DNA of 64,000 nt from an uncultured Sphaerochaeta sp. (lineage in GTDB: Bacteria; Spirochaetota; Spirochaetia; Sphaerochaetales; Sphaerochaetaceae): contig NZ_OY763408.1 in the NCBI RefSeq assembly GCF_963667405.1, positions 2,193,757-2,257,756 of the forward strand, given 5' to 3'. The notes beneath the pieces are model-generated. The model was not told the origin of the DNA, did not search any database, and worked only from the letters and a program-made list of their open reading frames with translations. Shown in pieces: positions 42,478 to 51,042 of this stretch; position 1 is the first letter of the stretch; each line of letters begins with the position of its first letter. The position numbers and the translations under genes were made by a program.

Positions 42478-43827
42478 ATGCACCATGACAAGGATACTGC
42501 ACCCAGTGTCCCGTTTCTCTCACGTATTCCTCCTCTTCCCTTCTATTACGGCTGGATCATCCTCCTGGCAGGATCGATCGGGGTGCTTGCATCCATCCCG
42601 GGCCAGACGATGGGAGTGTCTGTATTCACCGACCATCTCATGGAGGCCCTCGGCCTGAGCCGAGTCGGCATCTCCTCAGCCTATATGGCGGGAACGCTTA
42701 TCAGCAGCCTCATCATCCCCTACGCAGGAGTCTTGTTTGACCGCTATGGAGCTCGTATCGTGGCTGCCTTTGCCAGCCTGTTTCTCAGTGGCTTCCTCTT
42801 CTTGCTTGCCTATGCCCTCCCGGTCTCCCAAGCCCTCTCCTCCCTTGGCCTTCCCATGGGCATGGCAACCCTTGCGGTTACCATCCTGGGCTTTTTGGGC
42901 ATACGGTTCTTCGGACAGGGTGTGCTCACCCTGGTCTCCAGAGGCATGGTTGCCAAGTGGTTCGGCCCCCGTCGGGGGCTTGCGGTGGGGTTGATGGGCA
43001 TCATCACAGCCTTCGGCTTTTCCTATGCCCCCCAGCCACTGCAGATGCTCATCAACGGATGGGGATGGCAACAAGCGCTCATCAGCTTGGCCTTCATCCT
43101 GCTCTTCCTCTTCTTCCCTTTTGTACTTCTCATCTTCCGAGCTGAACCTACCACATGCGGTCTGGAAGTGGAACAGGGAATGAAACGCATTTCGAGTGCC
43201 AAAGCTCAAAAAGTGCCTGATGCAAAAGTAGAGAAAGACCTGAAGCAAGCCAGGAAAGATCGTACCTTTTACCTTATTCTTGCGTCTCTTGGATTCTGGA
43301 GCCTCTTCAACACGGCCTTCACCTTTCACATCACCAGCCTCTACCAAGAGGTCGGCTTCGATGCAAACCAAGCCGTGAGAATCTTTCTTCCCATTTCGGT
43401 GGTCTCGGTCCTCGCCCGTTTTCTGGGAAGTTACCTCACCGACCGGGTGGGCATGAAACCCATCTATGCAGGGTTTATTGCCTCATTGGTTGTCGCCTCG
43501 ATCTCCCTGCTCTTCCTGGGTTCCCCCCTCGGTGATCTTTTGGCGATACTGGGCTTCGGAATTGGTGGTGGTTTGTTCGGGATGCTCAACATCCTTACCT
43601 GGCCCAAACTGTACGGTCGCAAACACCTTGGCCAGATCAGCGGATTCGCCATGTCGGTCATCGTGGCAGGCAGTGCCATCGGACCGTGGATCTTCAGCGT
43701 GATACACCGGTTCTTCGGCTCGTACAAGGGAACAGGAATCCTTGGCTTGCTGTGGTGTGTGCTGATGATCATCCTGCTGGTTCTCACGCCGTTTCCATCA
43801 GCAGAGAAGGAAATGGAACAATCATGA
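42478..43827 (+). CDS. MFS transporter, OFA (oxalate/formate antiporter) family
   Basis: 449 residues; the ATG at 42478 has AGGAG 7 bp upstream. Twelve membrane segments. The N-terminus FYYGWIILLAGSIGVLASIPGQTMGVSVF and the loop GVLFDRYGARIVAA near 84 are typical of OFA/RhmT-type MFS proteins. A charged central loop (KAQKVPDAKVEKDLKQARKDRTFY) lies near 240-262. The substrate is probably a small monocarboxylate, but this cannot be read from sequence. Overlaps the next gene by 4 bp. Confidence 0.87.
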   Translation: MHHDKDTAPSVPFLSRIPPLPFYYGWIILLAGSIGVLASIPGQTMGVSVFTDHLMEALGLSRVGISSAYMAGTLISSLIIPYAGVLFDRYGARIVAAFASLFLSGFLFLLAYALPVSQALSSLGLPMGMATLAVTILGFLGIRFFGQGVLTLVSRGMVAKWFGPRRGLAVGLMGIITAFGFSYAPQPLQMLINGWGWQQALISLAFILLFLFFPFVLLIFRAEPTTCGLEVEQGMKRISSAKAQKVPDAKVEKDLKQARKDRTFYLILASLGFWSLFNTAFTFHITSLYQEVGFDANQAVRIFLPISVVSVLARFLGSYLTDRVGMKPIYAGFIASLVVASISLLFLGSPLGDLLAILGFGIGGGLFGMLNILTWPKLYGRKHLGQISGFAMSVIVAGSAIGPWIFSVIHRFFGSYKGTGILGLLWCVLMIILLVLTPFPSAEKEMEQS

Positions 43828-44171
43828 CAGGACATGCCTTGGAAACCCAAAGAAAGCTCATCCTGACCTTGATCGCCTCTCTTCGGGACACCGATGAGTA
43901 CCTGACCGAACAGACACAGGTGATTGCTCCCTCGGTAAGATTGGGACGCGTGACACGTATGGAAGCATTGGGCGAGAAAGCGGTGCAGGAGCACGTACAG
44001 AGGCTCAACCAGAAGAGAATCATACGGTTGGAGCATGCGCTTGATCGGATTGAGGCCGGTACCTATGGGTTCTGCCCTGTCTGCAACGAGGAAATCTCAG
44101 CAGAAAGGCTCTCCTCAGTGCCCGAAGCGGTTATGTGCGTCCGTTGTCTAGAACAGCGGGCTGGGAACTGA
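43824..44171 (+). CDS. DksA/TraR-family zinc-finger protein
   Basis: 115 residues from the ATG at 43824. An N-terminal coiled coil (LILTLIASLRDTDEYLTEQ; EHVQRLNQKRIIRLEHALDRI) precedes GTYGFCPVCNEEISAERLSSVPEAVMCVRC, whose cysteines C84, C87, C105 and C108 form the DksA-type zinc finger. Members modulate RNA polymerase through the secondary channel. The usual acidic DxxDxA tip reads differently here. Coupled to the MFS gene by ATGA; its last 41 bp overlap the convergent PHP gene. Confidence 0.88.
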   Translation: MTGHALETQRKLILTLIASLRDTDEYLTEQTQVIAPSVRLGRVTRMEALGEKAVQEHVQRLNQKRIIRLEHALDRIEAGTYGFCPVCNEEISAERLSSVPEAVMCVRCLEQRAGN

Positions 44172-44982
44172 CTACCTTCAGCGTGGAATCTTCCATCTGG
44201 TAGGAGACAAACGAGATACCGGCTTCAGAAGCAAAATCGAAACACTCCTTCCTGCCAGCATTCACCTCAAAGGGGGCGTGGGCATCGCTGTTGGTGACCA
44301 CCTTCAGCGGGTAGGTCCTGGCAATCTGCCAGAACTCCGAGATGGGATAGGAGTAGCGCTGTCCGAGCGGGGTGTCCACCTTTCGCTTGCGCATACCGTT
44401 GGCATTGATCTCCAAGGGAACATCCATGGCGACGGCACATTCGATGATGGCTCTGCTGCACGCTTCAGCTTCCTTATCCCAGGTATGGTAGTTGTAGGCA
44501 AAGACATCCGGGTGGGCGCCAAAGAGAAAGAGACCGGAAGAGAGTGCCTGGCAGTAGAGGTCTGCATACAGATGCAGGTCTTCCTTGGTGAGGGTATTCC
44601 AGAAGAGCGAATACTCCCTCTCAAGGTCGAAGGAGAGATCGTGGATGGAACAGATCAGGTAGTCCACACGTTCAGCAATCTCTTGGTAATAGGAGCGATA
44701 CTGAGGCAGATAGTCGCACTCATAACCGGTGAGAAGAGGGAGTGAAGCGTCTTCCTTGGCCCTGGCAATATCCTCTTCGTAGATGCTCATCTGCTCAAGC
44801 GCCATACGGCTGCGACTCCATCGGTTGTCCACAACGGGGCAGTGCTCGCTGAAGCCAAGCAGATGCACTCCCTGCTTCTCTGCCTCGGCGACGTACTCTG
44901 CGATGGTCCCTGTTCCGTGTCCACAAAAATAACTGTGGGTATGCAGGTTGGTTTCCTGCTGTGTATAGTGCTGTCTATTCAT
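44131..44982 (-). CDS. PHP-domain phosphatase, histidinol-phosphatase (HisK/HisJ) like
   Basis: 283 residues from the ATG at 44982; a GTG at 44994 is an alternative, and neither has a clear ribosome site. NLHTHSYFCGHGTG (HxH motif), GFSEHCP near 44, SIHDL near 112, FGAHPDVF near 154 and TNSDAHAPFEV near 230 are the metal ligands of the PHP fold in order. The size and pattern fit PHP histidinol-phosphatases. The his operon already encodes a HAD histidinol-phosphatase in HisB, so this may be redundant or act on another phosphate ester. Convergent with the DksA-like gene. Confidence 0.8.
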   Translation of the reverse strand: MNRQHYTQQETNLHTHSYFCGHGTGTIAEYVAEAEKQGVHLLGFSEHCPVVDNRWSRSRMALEQMSIYEEDIARAKEDASLPLLTGYECDYLPQYRSYYQEIAERVDYLICSIHDLSFDLEREYSLFWNTLTKEDLHLYADLYCQALSSGLFLFGAHPDVFAYNYHTWDKEAEACSRAIIECAVAMDVPLEINANGMRKRKVDTPLGQRYSYPISEFWQIARTYPLKVVTNSDAHAPFEVNAGRKECFDFASEAGISFVSYQMEDSTLKVVSSQPAVLDNGRT

Positions 44983-45299
44983 GGTCTTTTTCACGCAAGT
45001 ATCGGCGATAACAGGAGTTTTGGCAACACCAAAAGACAGGTTGAAAAAATTGTTGCCTTTTTGCTGATTTCACCCATCAGGTAATTGACTCACACCCCGA
45101 AATACCCAATTATGGGGCTGATTCGACAGGAGAAACTGATGCACACCACGACGAACGTACAATCCAATCTTCTCCTCTCCACTCCAGCCTAGAATCTCAT
45201 GCTGTGCCTTGGCTCCAAGGCTTCATTTCTACCACCGATCCAGGGAATGGCGTATGTTGACCTGGACGGGCAGATACCATTTTCACAGGAGGTTTCGCC
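44983..45299. other. Intergenic region upstream of the PotD-like gene
   Basis: A 317-bp gap with no gene. A segment at about 45113-45140 (GGGGCTGATTCGACAGG) resembles the 5' end of tmRNA, but no matching 3' half follows. No riboswitch was recognised. Confidence 0.4.
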
Positions 45300-46382
45300 A
45301 TGAGCAAACCTACCACCAAGCACTTCATCCTGGCACTGGGCCTGGTTGTCCTGGCCTCGTCCCTCTTCCTCGGCTGCTCCAAGAGCTCTGACGCCGATGC
45401 GAAAAACACCACCGGCAGCAAGAAGCTGTACGTCTACAACTGGTCGTACTACACTCCCGATTCAGTCATCGAATCGTTCGAGAAAGAGTATGGGGTTGAT
45501 GTGGTGCTCGACTACTTCGCTTCCAACGAAGAGATGTTCGCCAAGCTGATGGCAAGCGGCGATGCCGGCTACGATGTCATCTTCCCGTCCGGTGACTATG
45601 TCTCGATCATGAAGAACCTCGGAATGCTGGAAAAACTGGACACGTCCAAGATGCCCAACCTGCAATACATCACCGAGTTTGCCCGTGAAAGGGCATACTA
45701 CGATCCGAATATGGAATACGCGGTCCCGTATTACATCGGAGCTACCGGCATTGCCGTCAACACAAAGATGGTCAAGGAGTATGAGAAGACCTGGAACATC
45801 TTCGGCGATACCCGCCTGCAGGGACGCATGGTCATGATGGACGATATGCGCGAGGTCATGGGTGACGCACTCTCCTACCTCGGCTACTCGGTCAATACCA
45901 CCAATGCAGCAGAGCTGGAAGAAGCCCGCGTACTGGTCAACACCAAGTGGAAGCCGAACCTCGTCAAGTTCGATGCCGAAGGCTTTGCCAAGGCGTTCGC
46001 TTCGGGTGAGTACTGGGTGGCACACGGATATGCAGAGGCCATCTTTGAGGAACTTCCCGAGGAGCAGTGGGCTGATGTCGACTTCTTCCTGCCCGAGGAT
46101 GGGGGACCGATGTACTTCGACTCGATGAGCATTCCCAAGGGAGCACGCAACTACGAGCTCGCCCTTGAGTTCATCAACTACATTCACAAGCCGGAGAACT
46201 ATGCCCAGTTCCTCGATCGTTTCCACTTCCCTGCCTCGGTGAATACCGAAGCGGAGAAGTACCGCACCACCACCCCGTTCTACACGGTGGAGATGCTGAC
46301 CAACTACGAGCTGAAGGACGATCTGGGTCCCAACCTGGAGATGTACAACAAGGCCTGGGAGACAATCCGTTACGTCAATTGA
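45300..46382 (+). CDS. potD: Spermidine/putrescine-type substrate-binding lipoprotein (PotD family)
   Basis: 360 residues; CAGGAGG lies upstream. Lipoprotein signal in residues 1-26 (lipobox FLGC). The mature part follows PotD/PotF: KLYVYNWSYYTPDSVIESFEKEYGVDVVLDYFASNEEMFAKL near 42-82, GYDVIFPSGDYVSIM near 90, PYYIGATGIAVN near 142, GEYWVAHGYAEAIFEE near 237 and FDSMSIPKGARN near 276. The periplasmic receptor normally works with PotABC, but no polyamine ABC genes lie nearby, so it either relies on a distant set or is a stand-alone sensor. Ends 47 bp before purB, with a CGTCAATTGACG palindrome at its stop codon. Confidence 0.9.
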   Translation: MSKPTTKHFILALGLVVLASSLFLGCSKSSDADAKNTTGSKKLYVYNWSYYTPDSVIESFEKEYGVDVVLDYFASNEEMFAKLMASGDAGYDVIFPSGDYVSIMKNLGMLEKLDTSKMPNLQYITEFARERAYYDPNMEYAVPYYIGATGIAVNTKMVKEYEKTWNIFGDTRLQGRMVMMDDMREVMGDALSYLGYSVNTTNAAELEEARVLVNTKWKPNLVKFDAEGFAKAFASGEYWVAHGYAEAIFEELPEEQWADVDFFLPEDGGPMYFDSMSIPKGARNYELALEFINYIHKPENYAQFLDRFHFPASVNTEAEKYRTTTPFYTVEMLTNYELKDDLGPNLEMYNKAWETIRYVN

Positions 46383-46406
46383 CGCAGCCTTGCCTTAGAA
46401 GGTACA

Positions 46407-46450
46407 GTCATGGGTAAGCGGAGGACAGAATGCAAAGCTTTACCCATGAC
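46407..46450 (+). promoter_or_regulatory. Stem-loop enclosing the purB ribosome site and start codon
   Basis: GTCATGGGTAAGC (46407-46419) pairs with GCTTTACCCATGAC (46437-46450), a 13-bp stem with one bulged T. The 17-nt loop contains GGAGG (46420-46424) and the purB ATG (46430-46432). The 3' arm codes for early purB residues. No T-run follows, so it is not a terminator. Confidence 0.7.
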
Positions 46451-47833
46451 ACCTACATCTCACCCCTTACCTGGCGCTATGGCAGTGAGCCTATGCGCTT
46501 TCTTTTTAGTGAGACGCACAAACGAAGATTGCTCAGACGTGTCTGGGTAGCCTTGGCTTCTGCCCAGAGGGAAGCGGGCTTGGTCACCGAGCAACAGCTT
46601 TCTGAGTTGAAAGCAAGCCAGGACGCTGTTGACATCGACCGTGCAATGGCCATTGAAGCGGAAATCCACCACGACCTGATGGCCGAGATCAAGACGTACG
46701 CAGAACAGTGCCCCACTGCCGCACCCATCATCCATCTGGGGGCTACCAGCATGGATATCCTGGACAACATGGATGCCCTTCGCCTGAAAGAGGCCCTCGG
46801 CCTGCTCATCAAGCAAACCGAGACGCTGCTCTCTGCCTTCGTTGCCAAAATGGAAGCCTACGCAGACACTCCCTGCATGGCTTTCACCCACATCCAGCCT
46901 GCCGAACCCACCACCGTCGGCTATCGCTTCGCCCAGACGGCCCAGGATCTGAAGGAAGATCTGCAGAGCTTGATTGCAGTGCACGACTCAGTGCGCGGCA
47001 AGGGAATGAAGGGGGCTGTGGGGACCAGTGCAAGTTATACCGAATTGCTCAAGGGAACAGCGTTCTCTGCCCGTGAACTGGAACAGAAGGTGATGGACCA
47101 ATTGGGTATCAAGGCCTATACGGCTGCCACCCAGATCTACACGAGAAAGCAGGACCTGCGCATTGCCCAGGCCATCTCATCCCTGTGCTGCACTCTCTCC
47201 AAGTTCTTCTTCGACTTCCGTCTCTTGCAGACGCCTCCCATCGGGGAGTGGAGCGAGCCCTTCGGAAACAAGCAGGTGGGCTCCTCAGCCATGCCCTTCA
47301 AACGGAATCCGATCAACAGCGAGAAGATTGACAGCCTGTGCCGCTATGTGGAAGGCCAGGTTTCCGCCCTGTGGCAGAACGCTGCATCCACATTGCTGGA
47401 ACGAACCCTGGACGACAGCGCAAACCGCCGCATGATCTTGCCGGATCTCTTTCTGACCACCGATGAGATCCTCACCACCGCCCTGAAGGTGGTGACCGGC
47501 ATGCAGATCCACAGCAAGGGCATCGAGCGCAACCTTGCAGCCTACGGCATCTTTGCCGCCAGCGAACGGTTGCTCATGGAGCTGGGCAAGCGTGGTGCAA
47601 ACCGCCAGGAGATGCATGAGTTGATCAGGTCCCACAGCCTCAAGGCTTGGGCTGAGGTACAGGATGGCCAGCCGAACACACTCAAGGAGATGCTCAAGCA
47701 AGATCCAGAGGTGCGCTCGTTCCTTTCAGAGTCTGAGATTGAGACGGTGCTGGATGCCCGCGGCTATACCGGCGATGCCGCCCTTCGTACCCGCTTGGTC
47801 ATTGATGAAGTGCAGGCTGTGCTCAGCCGATGA
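46430..47833 (+). CDS. purB: Adenylosuccinate lyase
   Basis: 467 residues. The superfamily signature GSSAMPFKRNPINSEKI lies near 284-300, APIIHLGATSMDILDNMDAL near 98-117 contains a catalytic His, and FTHIQPAEPTTVG near 148-160 supplies the other. It cleaves SAICAR and adenylosuccinate, releasing fumarate, in purine synthesis. GGAGG lies 5 bp before the start and sits in the loop of an unusual hairpin. Its last 11 bp overlap the convergent membrane-protein gene. purA is 14 kb away. Confidence 0.96.
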   Translation: MQSFTHDTYISPLTWRYGSEPMRFLFSETHKRRLLRRVWVALASAQREAGLVTEQQLSELKASQDAVDIDRAMAIEAEIHHDLMAEIKTYAEQCPTAAPIIHLGATSMDILDNMDALRLKEALGLLIKQTETLLSAFVAKMEAYADTPCMAFTHIQPAEPTTVGYRFAQTAQDLKEDLQSLIAVHDSVRGKGMKGAVGTSASYTELLKGTAFSARELEQKVMDQLGIKAYTAATQIYTRKQDLRIAQAISSLCCTLSKFFFDFRLLQTPPIGEWSEPFGNKQVGSSAMPFKRNPINSEKIDSLCRYVEGQVSALWQNAASTLLERTLDDSANRRMILPDLFLTTDEILTTALKVVTGMQIHSKGIERNLAAYGIFAASERLLMELGKRGANRQEMHELIRSHSLKAWAEVQDGQPNTLKEMLKQDPEVRSFLSESEIETVLDARGYTGDAALRTRLVIDEVQAVLSR

Positions 47834-48449
47834 CAATCAGGCCGGCGAAGATAAGATAGTAGATACCCATCCGCACGTAACGAATCAGTGAGGAGAGCAG
47901 GACATGGTGGACTTTCAGTTCCACGATGCCTGCCACCGTACAGATGGTGGAAAACGGCAGCGGCGTCAGGCCGCTGATGACGATTGCCCAGATACCATAC
48001 TTGGTGATCAGGGTTTCGGTATGAGTCCCCGACTGTTTGAGTACCCACTTGCGGAAGACCGGGATCAAACCCACAAGCCTTCCGAAAAGATAGGCACAGA
48101 AGGCTCCGGCCACGCTGGCAGTTCCCATGACCGCAATGATCATGAGTGGATGCCATTCCAGCACGAAGGGCCACATCAGGTCCACCGAAAGCGGAAGCAC
48201 AAACAAGTCGACAATGAAGACATACAGGGCTACACCCAGTACGCCGAAATCCTCGATGAAGGTTTGTACGACCACATTCTTGTCCAAGCCCAGGCCGCTG
48301 TAGATACGATACCCGATGAAGTAGAGGGTGAAGATGAAGAGCATGGCGATGAATGTGCGAAAGAGCAACTTTCTCACATGAAACGAACCATCCTCACGCA
48401 GATAGCTTTTCTTGGAAAAAAGCGCGTCCACCCAATGAGGCTTCTTCAT
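47823..48449 (-). CDS. VTT-domain (DedA/TVP38-like) membrane protein
   Basis: 208 residues. After a basic N-terminus, a first helix (LLFRTFIAMLFIFTLYFIGY) is followed by the VTT/SNARE-associated region: IVDLFVLPLSVDLMWPFVLEWHP near 79, MGTASVAGAFCAYLFGRLVG near 108 and the re-entrant motif KYGIWAIVISGLTPLPFSTICTVAGI near 150-175. The family includes DedA, YdjX and VMP1-like lipid scramblases. ATGA overlap with the upstream alaX gene; purB converges and overlaps by 11 bp. Confidence 0.85.
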   Translation of the reverse strand: MKKPHWVDALFSKKSYLREDGSFHVRKLLFRTFIAMLFIFTLYFIGYRIYSGLGLDKNVVVQTFIEDFGVLGVALYVFIVDLFVLPLSVDLMWPFVLEWHPLMIIAVMGTASVAGAFCAYLFGRLVGLIPVFRKWVLKQSGTHTETLITKYGIWAIVISGLTPLPFSTICTVAGIVELKVHHVLLSSLIRYVRMGIYYLIFAGLIVIG

Positions 48450-49630
48450 GACAAGAGCTCCCCGAAAGCGGAAAACAGTGCAGAAGCCTCTCCACTTCCA
48501 GCCCCTTGGTACAGGGGAGGTCTTCCCCCTCCCTTTGCATTGATGGTGGCAAGCAAGGCCTGTTTGGCATGAGAAAAATCAATCAGGTCGGCTGCCCGTC
48601 CCTGCAAGCCGATGAGCCAGAGCACCCTCTGTCCGTCCTGCTTGGCCGCACAGAGTGCGAGATCGGGATGAGAGAGCACGGCAAGACCGATATCCTTGAG
48701 GGAAAGATCGGCATCCACGTCCCAGACCACCACCGGTACCCCGTCTTTCACTGCCGCCTTCTGTACACGCTTGTCCAATTCCAAGGCTGCAATACGCTCC
48801 TCTGCCTTCTGAAGCTCCCGCTTGTCCGAAGCAGCCTGCTCCACGGCTTGGGTGACAACCGTCACCAACTCCCCCAAGGGAGCGGAAAAGAGTGTTCCCA
48901 ACCCAGCTGCCACCGCCTCGGCTGTTCGGATCATCTGTTTTGCAGTCTCCCCGACGGTAAAGATGAGCCGGATGTGGGACCGGATCTTCTCCTGCCCTGC
49001 ATAATGGAAAAGACCAATCTCACGGGTATTGGCGACATGCAGGCCGCCGCAGGCGATGGTGTCCACATCCTCGACCACCACCACGCGCACTCCATCCCCT
49101 TCCACTTTGATGGACCTTCTCAATCCAAGCTCCTGTGCCGAAGCCTGGGTATGCACCTCATAGTGAACCGCATGGGAGGCAAGGACTTGCTCATTGACCA
49201 AGTCCTCAAGCTCATGGCACTGGCCGAGGGAAATTTGCTGGGCATCCGTCTCAATGGTAAGGATGGACTGGCCTTGGTGGACGCTCACTGTCTGGATGCC
49301 GAAGTGGGAGAGGAGCAGACCGCTGGCCATATGCTGGGCGGTGTGCATCTGCATGAAGCGGTAGCGGTAGTTCCAGTCCAACCCAATGTGCACCCGTTCG
49401 CCCGCTTGGAAGGTCGGGTTCTCAACGTGGTGGTAGATGGTGTGCTCATCGTCCTTGGTCGTGTCAAGCAAGACACAGCCCCCGATCGTTCCCCGGTCTC
49501 CGCTCTGTCCTCCCCCTTCGGGGTAACAGATGGTCCGGTCAAGAATGACCCCTTTGTCCGTTATGGATACGACGGTTGCTTCCAAGCTGGTGAGATACGG
49601 CTGTTCATAGTAGACGGGATATGAGTGCAT
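48446..49630 (-). CDS. alaX: Alanyl-tRNA editing protein (AlaX type) with DHHA1 domain
   Basis: 394 residues; GGAAGG lies upstream. The N-terminal part holds an AlaRS-like beta-barrel (VILDRTICYPEGGGQSGDRG near 28-47), then the editing metal site H96-x3-H100 (MHTAQHMASG) and C194-x3-H198 (IACGGLHV). A coiled coil near 255-285 leads into a DHHA1-type C-terminal domain, VVVWDVDADLSLKDIGLAVLSHPDLALCAAK to NAKGGGRPPLYQGAG near 372. Removes Ser or Gly from mischarged tRNA-Ala in trans. Coupled to the VTT gene. Confidence 0.93.
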   Translation of the reverse strand: MHSYPVYYEQPYLTSLEATVVSITDKGVILDRTICYPEGGGQSGDRGTIGGCVLLDTTKDDEHTIYHHVENPTFQAGERVHIGLDWNYRYRFMQMHTAQHMASGLLLSHFGIQTVSVHQGQSILTIETDAQQISLGQCHELEDLVNEQVLASHAVHYEVHTQASAQELGLRRSIKVEGDGVRVVVVEDVDTIACGGLHVANTREIGLFHYAGQEKIRSHIRLIFTVGETAKQMIRTAEAVAAGLGTLFSAPLGELVTVVTQAVEQAASDKRELQKAEERIAALELDKRVQKAAVKDGVPVVVWDVDADLSLKDIGLAVLSHPDLALCAAKQDGQRVLWLIGLQGRAADLIDFSHAKQALLATINAKGGGRPPLYQGAGSGEASALFSAFGELLS

Positions 49631-49642
49631 ACGGCCTTCCGA

Positions 49643-50296
49643 TCATTTCTGGAGATTCAGGTAGTCATCCACCGGCAATGCCGTGTCGGCAACCGGCAGA
49701 TGGAAGTGATACTTGATCGCAATGAGGCGAATGATGAACACCGCACCGCTTACGATCATGAATTTTGCAAAAAGCCCGAGGCTGGTCAGTTCCAGCAGGA
49801 GGTAAAGGATGCCACCCAAGAGGGATGCTGTTGCATAGAAGTCAGTGGTGAGTACGGTAGGAACCGAGCGGCTCATGATATCGCGGACCACTCCTCCCCC
49901 AACTGCCGAGAAGACACCGCAGAGCAACTGCCCTACCGGCCCGATGCCATACATGGCACCTTTGGCCACCCCGATGGCCGTGAAGACTCCCAGTCCCAGG
50001 GAGTCGGCAAAAAGGATGACCCTCCACTTTCCCACAAACTTGGGAGCCAGGAAGAATACAGCCAGTCCGGTCCCGACAGAGATGAGAATGTAGGCGCTGT
50101 TGGTGAAAGCGGCAACAGGGGTTGCCCCGAGCAGCATGTCACGGAACATCCCGCCACCACAGCCGACGGTGGCGGCAAAGACCACCACCCCCAGGATGTC
50201 GAGTTTCAGGCGCACCCCTTTCACAGCCCCGGTTACAGCAAAGACAAAGGTGCCGAAGAGGTCAAAGAGGTAGATGATCATCAGTTCCAGTTCCAT
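49643..50296 (-). CDS. TRIC/UPF0126-type glycine-rich channel protein
   Basis: 217 residues, seven membrane helices formed by two inverted repeats. DLFGTFVFAVTGAVKG near 12 and VGCGGGMFRDMLLG near 44-57 in the first repeat correspond to SLGLGVFTAIGVAKG near 99 and AVGGGVVRDIMSR near 130 in the second. The GGG-x-RD motifs at kinked helices define bacterial TRIC-like cation channels. Physiological ion not known. Twelve bp before alaX, same direction. Confidence 0.88.
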   Translation of the reverse strand: MELELMIIYLFDLFGTFVFAVTGAVKGVRLKLDILGVVVFAATVGCGGGMFRDMLLGATPVAAFTNSAYILISVGTGLAVFFLAPKFVGKWRVILFADSLGLGVFTAIGVAKGAMYGIGPVGQLLCGVFSAVGGGVVRDIMSRSVPTVLTTDFYATASLLGGILYLLLELTSLGLFAKFMIVSGAVFIIRLIAIKYHFHLPVADTALPVDDYLNLQK

Positions 50297-50376
50297 AGGT
50301 CGAGCCTACCACCAAACCAAGACTTGTCCAAGACGGGGAACTGTACTATCTTTGAGAAAGTCAACAGGAGTGAGAA

Positions 50377-50976
50377 ATGGCAATTATCAAATCAGCATGG
50401 GAATTGGCGCTGGAGAAGACCGAAACGCTCCAGGTCGACCCGGTTAAGATCAAGCATGACCTCAAGGTCAAGGAAGGAAGGCAACTTGCTGCAACCTTTC
50501 TCAACGATATAGATGCAACGAAGGAAGGAACGGAGAAACAGTTTGCCCAGTATGCGGGTGAAGACAAGCAGTTGGTGAAAGAGGGTATGGCGCTCACCCT
50601 GCTCTCCAACCTCTCCTTGCCGCGCTCTGCAGCGTTCAAGGACGGCTTTGCTAAGGTTGTCCAGCTGGGCCTCATTGTTGCCGAAGGCAACGAGCAGGCC
50701 GGAGAGCTCATCAGTCAGCTGGAAGGATTCTTCAGCCAGTATCTGGAAAACCAGGATGAACTGGTGGAGCGGATGAAACAGCAGTTCGCCCCCCATTTGG
50801 AACAAAAGCAGGCACAGCTTCGCCAGCAGTATGGTCCGAACTTCACCCTCCGCCCCGAGCAGGACCCGGAGTTCATGAAACTCTTGGACAAGCAGCTGGC
50901 CCAGTTGGATGAGCAGTACACCAATATCCTGAGCCAAGCCAAGGAACAGCTCAAACAGATGCTCGGCATCGAATGA
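50377..50976 (+). CDS. Conserved hypothetical protein, spirochaete type (DUF6657-like)
   Basis: 199 residues, soluble, no signal peptide. MAIIKSAWELALEKTETLQVDPVKIKHDLKVKEGRQLAATFLND opens the protein, followed by a long, almost wholly helical region rich in Gln, Glu and Leu (EELVERMKQQF-like heptads; QLAQLDEQYTNILSQAKEQLKQML). I recall similar proteins from Treponema and Sphaerochaeta genomes but know of no function. It is a single gene with a good GGAG site and its own terminator. The coiled-coil character suggests a structural or scaffold role, which is only inference. Confidence 0.7.
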   Translation: MAIIKSAWELALEKTETLQVDPVKIKHDLKVKEGRQLAATFLNDIDATKEGTEKQFAQYAGEDKQLVKEGMALTLLSNLSLPRSAAFKDGFAKVVQLGLIVAEGNEQAGELISQLEGFFSQYLENQDELVERMKQQFAPHLEQKQAQLRQQYGPNFTLRPEQDPEFMKLLDKQLAQLDEQYTNILSQAKEQLKQMLGIE

Positions 50977-50983
50977 CAGACAC

Positions 50984-51017
50984 AAAGAAGCCTGCCGCTT
51001 GGGCAGGTTTCTTTTTC
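50984..51017 (+). terminator. Terminator after the hypothetical gene
   Basis: AGAAGCCTGCC and GGCAGGTTTCT (one G-U) with a short loop, then TTTTT. Confidence 0.88.
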
Positions 51018-51042
51018 CTGTCAATTCAACAAAACCGTAACG

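Noticed and set aside
44131..44982. PHP protein as the histidinol-phosphatase of the his pathway
   Set aside because: The his operon encodes a HAD-type histidinol-phosphatase in HisB, so assigning the pathway step to this unlinked gene is not justified, though it may be redundant.
45113..45140. Similarity to the 5' end of tmRNA (GGGGCTGATTCGACAGG)
   Set aside because: The conserved bases between GGGGCTG and TTCGAC are missing and no tag frame or 3' acceptor/T-arm half follows within the expected distance, which falls inside potD. Probably chance or a decayed fragment.
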